Source: an uncultured Eubacterium sp. (GTDB lineage Bacteria; Bacillota; Clostridia; Lachnospirales; Lachnospiraceae). From it: 13,593 nucleotides of DNA. The stretch lies in contig CAJOOU010000043.1 of the NCBI GenBank assembly GCA_905236735.1, positions 1-13,593 on the forward strand, in the 5' to 3' direction. Shown here piece after piece: positions 1-6,288 of this stretch (its first letter is position 1; each line of letters starts with the position of its first letter). The position numbers were made by a program, and so were the translations under genes. Under the pieces are notes generated by a model. It searched no databases and was not told the DNA's origin. It saw nothing but the letters and a program-made list of their open reading frames with translations.

Positions 1-2097
1 AAGACTACTCTTGATGCTTCTAAATTCGTAATTGTTGAGTCCGCAGAAATTGAGAATTATACTGAGTTTGCAAAGTTTGGTAATATGGCCGGTCAGGATG
101 GTCAGTATACAATGAGGGCAGCACTTTATGTAGTTGATGGAGCTGTCTCTGCAATTCATTCTGTTAAAAAGCTTCTTGACGGGGCAACGGTTAATACAAG
201 TGGAAATACAACAACTATTTCTGATGGTAAACTTACATTAAACGGACCTTTCTTTAACGGTATTGTTGCGAATGATACAGACAGTACATCCACGGATACG
301 GTTGTAAATGTTAGCAAAATGAAATTTGAAGCTGATGGAGACGGAGCGGATGATTTCAAGGGACATGGAGCTGTTCTTTTTGCTGATGGCGATTCTACAA
401 TGAATGTAACAGATACATATATTCATACAGAGGGTGTAATCCGCACGGCTACAGCTGTATCCGGAACTGCAAAGATGAATATAACCGATTCTGTTATTTA
501 TACAGAAGAGACAAATGACTCTGCTACTGAATATAATTCACTTGTCGTACCTATGATGAAGAGAACACCGTTTGCTCTTGGACTTGAAGGTGTGGTAAGA
601 GCAACAAATGTACTTGGAGCAGGACAGGGTATCTATAAAAATTCTCTTATTGTATCATCAGGATGGGGAGTGCTTTCTACAGATAGTGGTGTTGCTTACT
701 CAACAGCAGGTACATATGCTCTTAATGTGTCAAATGTTGTTGCCGGTATTGGTAGTGTAGAAGTTGTACAGAGTGGAAAAACATATACATCTACAAAGAC
801 GGTTAATGGTGTTGAATATGGATACACAAAGGGCGGTTCGGGATATGTAGCTTATGCTGATACAGGAGTATATGATAAATTTGAAAATGTAACATTCTAC
901 GGAGCTGATTATGTTCAGATAATGGCTGCTAATGATTCATCTGCATTCTATACGAACTCAACTCTTAATTCGGACAGGATCGCTGTTATGACACAGCAGA
1001 ACAAGGGCGGTACAATTTCTATTAAGAATTCTACTGTTAATACCGGAGATACCGGAGCACAGATTAAATCCGGAGCTGCAAACGATGGATATACCAATGT
1101 AGTATTTGACAATGCTACTATTAACTTTACAAAATCCAATAAGTGGGGCGGAACCCTCGTAGAACTTGTTGAGTCTGATGACGCAGGTAATCCGGGAGTT
1201 ACCGAATATGCTGTAAACGATTCGGGCGATACAGCTACCACAGCAACTGAGACAGTTGCAGATTCTAATGCTACACTTAAAAATGGTACATATACAGGTA
1301 ATATCTGGAACAACATATACAATAAAGCAGAAGCTTTAAATGTTACGATTGATGCCGCTACTGTTAATGGTACAATTTCTTCGTCTTATGGATATCATGT
1401 AAATGATAATGGTACAAGAATGGCTAACGGTACTATTCTTACATGTTGCACAACAGGTGATTACAGAGTAAGTGGTGCATCTTCGGGTGATTACGCAAAG
1501 ATTGGTTCACAGTATAATGTTGCAAATAAACAGATTAACAACCCTGTAAATGTAACTCTTACAAACAACTCTACATGGAATGTGGTACTTGCAGACGGCA
1601 CAAACGGCGAGGCTGCAGCATGCTACATCAACAACCTTACTGTAGAGGCAGGTTCTAAGATTACAGCAGATACTACAAAATATACAGCTGCAAATCCTCT
1701 CACAATTTATGTGTATGGAACACAGAATATTTCAGGTACTGTTTCTGATAATATTAAATTAGAAGCAGCAGAAGTAGAAAAAACTACTACAGATACTTCT
1801 GTAACAGTAAGCAAGGTAAAGACTGTTAAGGTGGCAGCACTTAAGAAACTCAAAGCAAAGATTAAATGGTCTAAGGTTTCAAATGCTACAAAGTATCAGG
1901 TACAGTACTCTACTTCCAAGAAGTTTACAAAGAAGACCACTACAACAGTAACTGTAAAGAACGCAAGACAGACAACTGTCAAAGGTCTTAAGAACGGCAA
2001 AAAGTACTATGTAAGAGTAAGAGCCGTAAATGTAACGGATGGAGTGAAGACAGTAGGTTCGTGGTCAACAGTTAAAACTATTACTGCAAAGAAATAA
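1..2097 (+). CDS. Large secreted/surface protein, 3' part, with C-terminal fibronectin type III domain
   Basis: The reading frame is open from base 1, so this is the C-terminal 698 residues of a longer protein; the ATG at 85 is internal, with no ribosome site before it. Visible residues 1 to about 590 are rich in Thr, Ser, Asn, Asp, Gly and Val in short beta-strand-like units, with recurring patterns such as NVTDT and NITDS. This composition resembles right-handed beta-helix surface proteins. Residues about 604-698 form a fibronectin III-like domain (IKWSKV, YQVQYSTSKKF, LKNGKKYYVRVRAVN) and are very Lys/Thr rich. The protein ends straight after this domain, with no LPXTG motif or hydrophobic anchor. 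A signal peptide would lie outside the window. It is probably a cell-surface or adhesin-like protein; substrate and role are unknown. A Cys-Cys pair at visible residues 482-483 is unusual for such a protein. A strong terminator follows, separating it from mscL. Confidence 0.85.
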   Translation, partial: KTTLDASKFVIVESAEIENYTEFAKFGNMAGQDGQYTMRAALYVVDGAVSAIHSVKKLLDGATVNTSGNTTTISDGKLTLNGPFFNGIVANDTDSTSTDTVVNVSKMKFEADGDGADDFKGHGAVLFADGDSTMNVTDTYIHTEGVIRTATAVSGTAKMNITDSVIYTEETNDSATEYNSLVVPMMKRTPFALGLEGVVRATNVLGAGQGIYKNSLIVSSGWGVLSTDSGVAYSTAGTYALNVSNVVAGIGSVEVVQSGKTYTSTKTVNGVEYGYTKGGSGYVAYADTGVYDKFENVTFYGADYVQIMAANDSSAFYTNSTLNSDRIAVMTQQNKGGTISIKNSTVNTGDTGAQIKSGAANDGYTNVVFDNATINFTKSNKWGGTLVELVESDDAGNPGVTEYAVNDSGDTATTATETVADSNATLKNGTYTGNIWNNIYNKAEALNVTIDAATVNGTISSSYGYHVNDNGTRMANGTILTCCTTGDYRVSGASSGDYAKIGSQYNVANKQINNPVNVTLTNNSTWNVVLADGTNGEAAACYINNLTVEAGSKITADTTKYTAANPLTIYVYGTQNISGTVSDNIKLEAAEVEKTTTDTSVTVSKVKTVKVAALKKLKAKIKWSKVSNATKYQVQYSTSKKFTKKTTTTVTVKNARQTTVKGLKNGKKYYVRVRAVNVTDGVKTVGSWSTVKTITAKK

Positions 2098-2131
2098 ATA
2101 ATATGCTATACTGATATATAGCTGATAAATA

Positions 2132-2168
2132 GGGGCGGCCTTATGTAAGGCTGCCTCTGTTTGATTTT
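2132..2168 (+). terminator. Rho-independent terminator after the surface protein gene
   Basis: The arms at 2132-2142 and 2147-2157 pair over 11 bp (two G-U wobbles) around a four-base ATGT loop, and a T-rich tail (TGTTTGATTTT) follows. It lies 35 bases after the stop codon of the surface protein and just ahead of the mscL ribosome site. It should therefore end the upstream transcript and leave mscL dependent on read-through or a weak promoter overlapping this region. Confidence 0.85.
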
Positions 2169-2189
2169 AAAAAGAGAAGGAGAAATGAG

Positions 2190-2615
2190 ATGAAGGAAAA
2201 CGGTTTTTTTGCGGAATTCAAGAAGTTTATAATGCGCGGGAATGTTATTGACCTGGCAGTCGGTGTTATTATTGGTGGTGCTTTTACGGCTATTGTGACA
2301 TCGCTAAATGAGGATATTATCACTCCGATACTCGGGATTTTCGGCGGCACGGATTTCTCAAATCTTACAGTAAAACTCGGAAGCGGAGATAATGCGCCGG
2401 TACTTACCTACGGTAACTTTATTACTGCTGTTATCAACTTCCTTATTACAGCCTTTGTGATTTTCTGCATTATCCGCGCCATAAACAAGGCAAGTGAAAA
2501 ACTTAAGAAGAAGGAAGAGGCTGCTCCTACAACGAAAAGCTGCCCGTACTGCAAGAGTGAGATTGATATACTTGCCATAAAGTGCCCTCATTGCACTTCT
2601 GACATTACGGAATAA
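2190..2615 (+). CDS. mscL: Large-conductance mechanosensitive channel MscL with C-terminal zinc ribbon
   Basis: 141 aa. MscL is a homopentameric inner-membrane channel that opens under membrane tension to release solutes during hypo-osmotic shock. The N-terminal amphipathic helix and pore-lining TM1 carry the family signature (FKKFIMRGNVIDLAVGVIIG, residues about 10-29). A periplasmic loop and TM2 (about 75-97) follow, then a charged cytoplasmic helix (KASEKLKKKEE). In place of the usual short helical bundle, the tail has four cysteines as CPYC (118-121) and CPHC (132-135), a rubredoxin-type zinc ribbon; such tails occur in some Bacillota MscLs. The start is well supported by AGAAGGAG seven bases upstream; an ATG at 2185 is out of frame. 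There is no clear own promoter. It sits between the surface gene and the flagellar-type unit, with no obvious functional link to either. Confidence 0.96.
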   Translation: MKENGFFAEFKKFIMRGNVIDLAVGVIIGGAFTAIVTSLNEDIITPILGIFGGTDFSNLTVKLGSGDNAPVLTYGNFITAVINFLITAFVIFCIIRAINKASEKLKKKEEAAPTTKSCPYCKSEIDILAIKCPHCTSDITE

Positions 2616-2624
2616 TTTAAGGGC

Positions 2625-2651
2625 TAAAGAAAAATCAAAACATGCCGATAA
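2625..2651 (+). promoter_or_regulatory. Sigma-28 (SigD/FliA) flagellar late-class promoter
   Basis: TAAA at 2625-2628 is followed after exactly 15 bases by GCCGATAA at 2644-2651. This matches the sigma-28 consensus (TAAA, 15-base spacer, GCCGATAA) at every position of both boxes. Transcription should begin near 2658, giving a leader of roughly 95 bases before the ATG at 2752. It starts ten bases after the mscL stop and points at the uncharacterised calcium-loop gene. The box match is seen directly; activity is inferred. Confidence 0.85.
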
Positions 2652-2678
2652 CATATGTGCATGGATGAAAAAATCACC

Positions 2679-2704
2679 AGGGACGGTCATAGGAGACCGT
2701 CCCT
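2679..2704 (+). promoter_or_regulatory. Leader hairpin with GGA in a hexaloop (possible CsrA site; alternatively mscL terminator)
   Basis: A perfect 10-bp stem (AGGGACGGTC with GACCGTCCCT) encloses the six-base loop ATAGGA. It lies downstream of the sigma-28 promoter, so it would be in the 5' leader of the 2752 gene. GGA displayed in a hairpin hexaloop is the classic high-affinity CsrA target form. The tail after it (TTACCTTACCTT) is not a clean T-tract, which makes a terminator for mscL less convincing, but that reading is not excluded. The stem sequence also recalls GGGACGGT-type interspersed palindromes seen in clostridia. Confidence 0.6.
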
Positions 2705-2730
2705 TTACCTTACCTTGTAATCAGGGAAAG

Positions 2731-2745
2731 TCTCCGGAAGGGAGA
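2731..2745 (+). promoter_or_regulatory. Small hairpin over the ribosome binding site, with GGA in its loop
   Basis: TCTCC (2731-2735) can pair with GGAGA (2741-2745) around the loop GGAAG. The Shine-Dalgarno stretch AGGGAG (2739-2744) is partly in the loop and partly in the 3' arm. It ends seven bases before the ATG at 2752 and is the reason for choosing that start. A GGA in a loop over the ribosome site, with a second GGA hairpin upstream, is the layout known from the CsrA-regulated hag leader of Bacillus subtilis. Regulation here is inferred. Confidence 0.45.
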
Positions 2746-2751
2746 ACAGGT

Positions 2752-3822
2752 ATGATAATATCATCCGGAAACATTCAAATGGCATCTTCGCGCAGATATC
2801 AGAGAGAAGAATCTGCGCAGCGTGATGCGACAATATGGGGGAGCGGAGGAATAATGTCCGCTTCCTCTTATACCGGCTTTAGGGCATCAGATGAGTTTTC
2901 GTCTGAAAAAGGGATGGACGGATACGAAAAATCCTCATCAGGATCCTTTGGTGACTATCTGGGACTTTATCGGAGTATGGGCGTAGGCTCTGCTTCAAAG
3001 ACTCAGGCTTCTGCAGTTTCGGATGCGGTAAATGAGATTAGAAAGCAAGCTATGGATTTTTTGCTGAGGATTCTTTTTGGAGAAAACTGGGAGAGATACA
3101 AAAACAGGAATACCGCAGCTGCCGTAGACGGATTTTCTTCGTTTGTCCAGGGAAACGGCGGCAGAGTAGTTACCGGAAACTTTATATCGGAACAGGAGAC
3201 AACATCTTTTGAAACTAAGGGCACCGTATTGACGGAGGATGGAAGAGAGATAGAGTTTAATGTAAAAGCCCTTATGAGCAGAAGTTTTGTTTCATCGACG
3301 GTTACGGAAATTAATTACGGGGCGGCCCTTAAAGACCCGCTGGTAATAAATTTAAACGGCAATGTAGCTTCGGTGAGCGACCAGACATTCTATTTTGATA
3401 TAGATGCGGACGGACATAAGGATGCAGTGAAGATGCTGTCGGAAGGAAGCGGTTTTCTGGCGCTTGACAAAAACGGAGACGGAACAATAAATGATGGCAG
3501 TGAACTTTTTGGAGCACTTAGTGGAAACGGCTTTGAAGATCTGAGAGAATATGACAGCGACAATAACGGCTGGATAGACGAGGCTGATGAAGCGTTTGCA
3601 TCACTTATGGTCTGGCAGGTAGGCCGGGACGGAAACCGCTCGCTTACCGCGATAGGAGAAGCGGGTATAGGAGCGATTTATCTGGGGTATGCTGATACCG
3701 AATACAGCCTGAATAACGCATATACCAATGAAACAAACGGTGTAATAAGAAAAAGCGGCATATTTTTATATGAAAACGGCAAAACCGGAATTATGCAACA
3801 GATAGACCTTGCTACGGAATAA
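2752..3822 (+). CDS. Uncharacterised calcium-loop protein under a sigma-28 promoter
   Basis: 356 aa from the ATG at 2752, which has AGGGAG seven bases upstream; an in-frame ATG at 2665 lacks a ribosome site and would translate through the leader hairpin. There is no Sec signal or membrane segment. Residues 1 to about 83 are Ser/Gly-rich and probably disordered. Residues 89-118 form an amphipathic helix (EIRKQAMDFLLRILFG). Residues 150-185 are beta-rich (TVLTEDGREIEFNV). The C-terminal half has three calcium-type loops: D216-x-D218-x-D220-G, D239-x-N241-x-D243-G-x-I246, and D268-x-D270-x-N272-G-x-I275-x3-D279, the last fitting a full EF-hand loop. From memory, similar C-terminal halves occur in uncharacterised EF-hand/VCBS-annotated proteins of proteobacteria and Bacillota. 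The sigma-28 promoter and adjacency to the mot operon suggest a motility-linked role. Export by the flagellar apparatus is possible but unproven. Confidence 0.88.
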   Translation: MIISSGNIQMASSRRYQREESAQRDATIWGSGGIMSASSYTGFRASDEFSSEKGMDGYEKSSSGSFGDYLGLYRSMGVGSASKTQASAVSDAVNEIRKQAMDFLLRILFGENWERYKNRNTAAAVDGFSSFVQGNGGRVVTGNFISEQETTSFETKGTVLTEDGREIEFNVKALMSRSFVSSTVTEINYGAALKDPLVINLNGNVASVSDQTFYFDIDADGHKDAVKMLSEGSGFLALDKNGDGTINDGSELFGALSGNGFEDLREYDSDNNGWIDEADEAFASLMVWQVGRDGNRSLTAIGEAGIGAIYLGYADTEYSLNNAYTNETNGVIRKSGIFLYENGKTGIMQQIDLATE

Positions 3823-3867
3823 AAACGCCATATCTTGTTTTAAAATAAAAAAATACCACAATAATTT

Positions 3868-3903
3868 GGGGAAAGTGTTGAAACTTTCCCCGATTTATTG
3901 TAT
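3868..3903 (+). terminator. Terminator hairpin after the calcium-loop protein gene
   Basis: GGGGAAAGT (3868-3876) pairs perfectly over 9 bp with ACTTTCCCC (3883-3891) around a six-base loop, followed by the T-rich but interrupted tail GATTTATTGTAT. It lies 45 bases past the stop codon and before the motA promoter region. It should isolate the sigma-28 unit from the mot-fli-flh operon. The imperfect T-tract makes the efficiency uncertain. Confidence 0.75.
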
Positions 3904-3955
3904 CATAACATAGAGTGCATATGGATAAAAAACTGTACGAAATTGAATAATAATA

Positions 3956-3984
3956 TTTACAATTGTGTAAACATTTAGTAAGAT
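3956..3984 (+). promoter_or_regulatory. Candidate vegetative (sigma-A-type) promoter for the motA operon
   Basis: TTTACA (3956-3961) and TAAGAT (3979-3984) are separated by 17 bases in an AT-rich stretch ending about 45 bases before motA. TTTACA matches five of six -35 positions; TAAGAT matches four of six -10 positions. An alternative -10, TATATT at 3985-3990, overlaps the same region. No sigma-28 boxes were seen here, so the operon may be early-class, or it may be read through from upstream. Confidence 0.5.
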
Positions 3985-4001
3985 TATATTAAGTGTAAAC
4001 A
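3956..4001 (+). repeat. Palindrome and 9-bp direct repeat at the motA promoter (operator-like)
   Basis: TTTACA-ATTG-TGTAAA (3956-3971) is a perfect six-base-arm dyad covering the proposed -35 box. The nine bases GTGTAAACA occur at 3965-3973 and again at 3993-4001, 28 bases apart, bracketing the proposed -10 box. This arrangement resembles an operator for a DNA-binding regulator. I cannot name the regulator, and AT-rich sequence produces some such matches by chance. Confidence 0.4.
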
Positions 4002-4029
4002 GTTTTAGACTAAAGGGGATTTTAGCTTA

Positions 4030-4824
4030 ATGGATATAGCTTCGTTAATCGGACTTGTGCTTGGTGCGGCTATGATTGTCCTCGGTATTTTCTGGGGAGA
4101 CGGCGTATCGGCATTTCCGCAATTTATTGATGTCAGTTCCGTTATCATCACGCTTGGCGGTTCGCTTTCGGGTGTAATCGGTTCCAATACTATGGATGAC
4201 TTTGTAAACGGACTTAAGGCTTTTGGACTTATTCTGAAACTTGAATCAAGTTCTGCTACTGACACAATCAGCAATATAATAAATCTGTCCAATGTGGCCA
4301 GAAAAGAGGGACTTCTTGCACTTGAAGAGGCGGCAAACGGTGTAGAAGATCAGTTCCTTAAAAAAGGAATAATGCTTGTCGTGGACGGTACAGACCCTGA
4401 ACTCGTAAGGGGGATACTTGAGACGGATTTAGTATGTATAGAGACGAGACATAAACAGGTAATAGCTGTTTGGGAAAAGTGGGGAGAACTCGGACCTGCA
4501 TGGGGTATGATTGGTACCCTTATCGGTCTGGTTAAGATGCTTGGTTCCTTGGATGATGTATCAACCGTAGGACCTTCAATGGCGGTTGCCCTTCTTACGA
4601 CTTTCTATGGCTCATTTATCGCGAACTACATATGCAATCCGGTTGCAGCCAAACTTAAAGTTAAAAACTCAATCGAGATTACAAATAAAGAAGTTACGGT
4701 TGAGGGACTCCTCTCCATACAGGCAGGAGAAAACCCGCGTGTAATAGAAGAAAAGCTGAAATCATTCCTTGCTCCTAAGGTGAGGGCATCCATGGGTTCT
4801 GACGATGAGGGCGGAGGTGAGTAA
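4030..4824 (+). CDS. motA: Flagellar motor stator protein MotA (PomA/MotP-like)
   Basis: 264 aa. MotA forms the pentamer around the MotB dimer; together they conduct ions and push on FliG in the rotor. The start MDIASLIGLVLG is typical of the family; AAAGGGG lies 11 bases upstream, a rather long spacing. Four membrane helices are visible (about 4-23, 35-52, 155-176, 184-207), with the large cytoplasmic loop between the second and third and a C-terminal segment ending ENPRVIEEKLKSFLAP, as in PomA/MotP proteins. T163 in GMIGTLIG and T190/T191 in LLTTFYG sit where sodium-type PomA has pore threonines and many proton-type MotA proteins have alanine. This suggests, but does not prove, sodium coupling. 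It is the first gene of the operon, two bases from motB. Confidence 0.96.
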   Translation: MDIASLIGLVLGAAMIVLGIFWGDGVSAFPQFIDVSSVIITLGGSLSGVIGSNTMDDFVNGLKAFGLILKLESSSATDTISNIINLSNVARKEGLLALEEAANGVEDQFLKKGIMLVVDGTDPELVRGILETDLVCIETRHKQVIAVWEKWGELGPAWGMIGTLIGLVKMLGSLDDVSTVGPSMAVALLTTFYGSFIANYICNPVAAKLKVKNSIEITNKEVTVEGLLSIQAGENPRVIEEKLKSFLAPKVRASMGSDDEGGGE

Positions 4825-4826
4825 AT

Positions 4827-5687
4827 TTGGCTAAAAAACAGAAACAGGAAGACGCGCCGGCCGGTTCTCCGGCGTGGATGGCGACCTTCAGTGATCTGAT
4901 GAATCTGCTGCTTTGCTTCTTCGTTCTTTTGTTTGCTATGTCAACTGTAGATGCAGCCAAGTTTGAACTCGTTGTTGCTTCACTTCAAAGTACCTTTAGT
5001 GTGCTTACCGGAGGTACGGATACCATAGGAGACGGAGACCTTGTCGGCAAAGGTGTAAGTATGATGTCGGAGTACGATGTCTACTTGAACAAATTAAATA
5101 ATTCAAATTCGGGTTCATCCGACACAAACGGAATGGAACAGAACGAATCCGAAGGGCAAAGTGAAAATCAGAATTCGGGTGCTGCCAGCGGAGATATAGC
5201 AGAAGAATATGAGGCATTGTCGCTGGCGGAAACTGAGGCTATGGCGGCTGAGGTAGAGGCCAAAGCAGAATACCTTGGTATACAGGACCTTATAGATGTG
5301 AGCTACACATCAGATTATGTAAAAATAGAAATCAACGGTTCACTGCTTTTTGATTCCGGCTCGGCCGATATTAAAAAAGAGGCGTATGATTTGCTTGGCA
5401 AGATATGTCAGATACTTGAAATATACGAAGAACACATAATAGAAGTTGAAGGACATACGGATAATGTACCGATATCCAACGGTAAGTTTGCCAATAATGA
5501 GGTGCTCTCAACTTTCAGAGCGCTTTCTGTGGCGGATTATATCATGGAGAAAACAGATATTGATCCGTATTACATAAAATATTCCGGCAGAGGAGAATAC
5601 GATCCGGTGGCGGACAACTCCACGGATGCCGGCAGAGCCAGAAACAGACGAGTGGAAATACATCTCTATAACTCGTATAACTCTTAA
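4827..5687 (+). CDS. motB: Flagellar motor stator protein MotB (PomB/MotS-like), TTG start
   Basis: 286 aa. It starts at TTG (4827), supported by GGAGGTGA six bases upstream inside the end of motA, so translation is probably coupled. The N-terminus carries PAWMATFSDLMNLLLCFFVL, with D23 the ion-carrying aspartate of the single membrane helix. C30 lies seven residues after D23, the same spacing as the D24/C31 pair of Vibrio PomB. A plug/linker region follows, including an Asn/Ser/Gly/Glu-rich stretch at about 88-125. The C-terminal OmpA-like domain (about 170-282) binds peptidoglycan: LLFDSGSADI, GHTDN (209-213), LS..RA and NRRVEI (from 273). It anchors the stator to the cell wall. Length and domain order are normal for the family. 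Confidence 0.96.
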   Translation: MAKKQKQEDAPAGSPAWMATFSDLMNLLLCFFVLLFAMSTVDAAKFELVVASLQSTFSVLTGGTDTIGDGDLVGKGVSMMSEYDVYLNKLNNSNSGSSDTNGMEQNESEGQSENQNSGAASGDIAEEYEALSLAETEAMAAEVEAKAEYLGIQDLIDVSYTSDYVKIEINGSLLFDSGSADIKKEAYDLLGKICQILEIYEEHIIEVEGHTDNVPISNGKFANNEVLSTFRALSVADYIMEKTDIDPYYIKYSGRGEYDPVADNSTDAGRARNRRVEIHLYNSYNS

Positions 5688-5713
5688 TGCTTGTTTATGT
5701 TTAGAGGTAGGGT

Positions 5714-6244
5714 ATGAAAAAGAATTTACTTCAAATCATTACATTGGCACTCCTTTTGGTAAACCTTGTACTCAGTGTGCTTATAGTGTTTACCCTTGTG
5801 CCTGAAAACCAAAAAGTCAATCAGCTTATTACCGATATATCTGCGGCCATAGATTTGGATCTTACCGATGATGTGGCGGGTAACTACAGCTCCAGTATGG
5901 TAATTGACATGGAAAATCTTGCTGTATATACCCTTGAGGATGATTTTACAATCAACCTTAAGGCAGGCGAAGACGGGTCCAACTCACATGTTGCCGTGCT
6001 TACCATAGGTATTGACATGGATTCGTCAAATGCCGATTATGCCAAGTATGGTACAGAAGAGGCGCTTGCGGCCAAGGTTACCATTATCCGCAGTACACTC
6101 AATTCCACCATAGGCGGATTCAGCTATGAAGAGTTTATGGCTGATGAGACAGCTGTAAAGGAAGCCTGCACATCGGCTCTCCAGAGCCTGTTCAATTCGA
6201 ACTTTATAGTAGGCGTGGAATTCAGCAGCAAGGTATTACAGTAA
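5714..6244 (+). CDS. fliL: Flagellar basal body-associated protein FliL
   Basis: 176 aa. FliL is a single-pass membrane protein whose external domain surrounds and supports the stator. One hydrophobic helix spans residues about 6-29, with two lysines before it to orient the N-terminus inside. The rest is a soluble extracytoplasmic domain with the pattern YTLEDDFTINLK, then AVLTIGIDMD, and a C-terminal strand FIVGVEFSSKVLQ, as in FliL. AGAGGT lies five bases before the ATG. Sequence conservation in this family is low, so position between motB and fliM adds much of the support. Slightly longer than Bacillus FliL. Confidence 0.9.
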   Translation: MKKNLLQIITLALLLVNLVLSVLIVFTLVPENQKVNQLITDISAAIDLDLTDDVAGNYSSSMVIDMENLAVYTLEDDFTINLKAGEDGSNSHVAVLTIGIDMDSSNADYAKYGTEEALAAKVTIIRSTLNSTIGGFSYEEFMADETAVKEACTSALQSLFNSNFIVGVEFSSKVLQ

Positions 6245-6269
6245 ATGTTATACATAGATTATTATGAAA

Positions 6270-6288
6270 AGGGGGTGACGGAGGCTTG
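6270..6288 (+). promoter_or_regulatory. Ribosome binding site that sets the TTG start of fliM
   Basis: AGGGGGTGA (6270-6278) is seven bases before TTG at 6286 and is close to the full anti-Shine-Dalgarno complement. A second GGAGG (6280-6284) is only one base from the start and too near to act. The family start sequence SEVLSQNEIDNLL begins directly at this TTG, and no ATG fits. Confidence 0.8.

Noticed and set aside
85..87. ATG at 85 as the true start of the surface protein
   Set aside because: The frame is open back to base 1 with coherent protein sequence, there is no Shine-Dalgarno before it, and no signal peptide follows.
948..1322. 124-codon minus-strand open frame inside the surface protein gene
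   Set aside because: Antisense shadow of the Thr/Asn-rich coding repeats, with no ribosome site or recognisable protein.
2121..2128. GCTGATAA resembling a sigma-28 -10 box upstream of mscL
   Set aside because: No TAAA at the required 15-base spacing (the nearest is 22 bases away), and the site lies just ahead of the terminator hairpin.
2665..2751. Longer N-terminus for the calcium-loop protein, from the ATG at 2665
   Set aside because: No ribosome site before it, the extension reads straight through the leader hairpin, and it lies almost at the expected sigma-28 transcript start. The ATG at 2752 has good spacing from AGGGAG.
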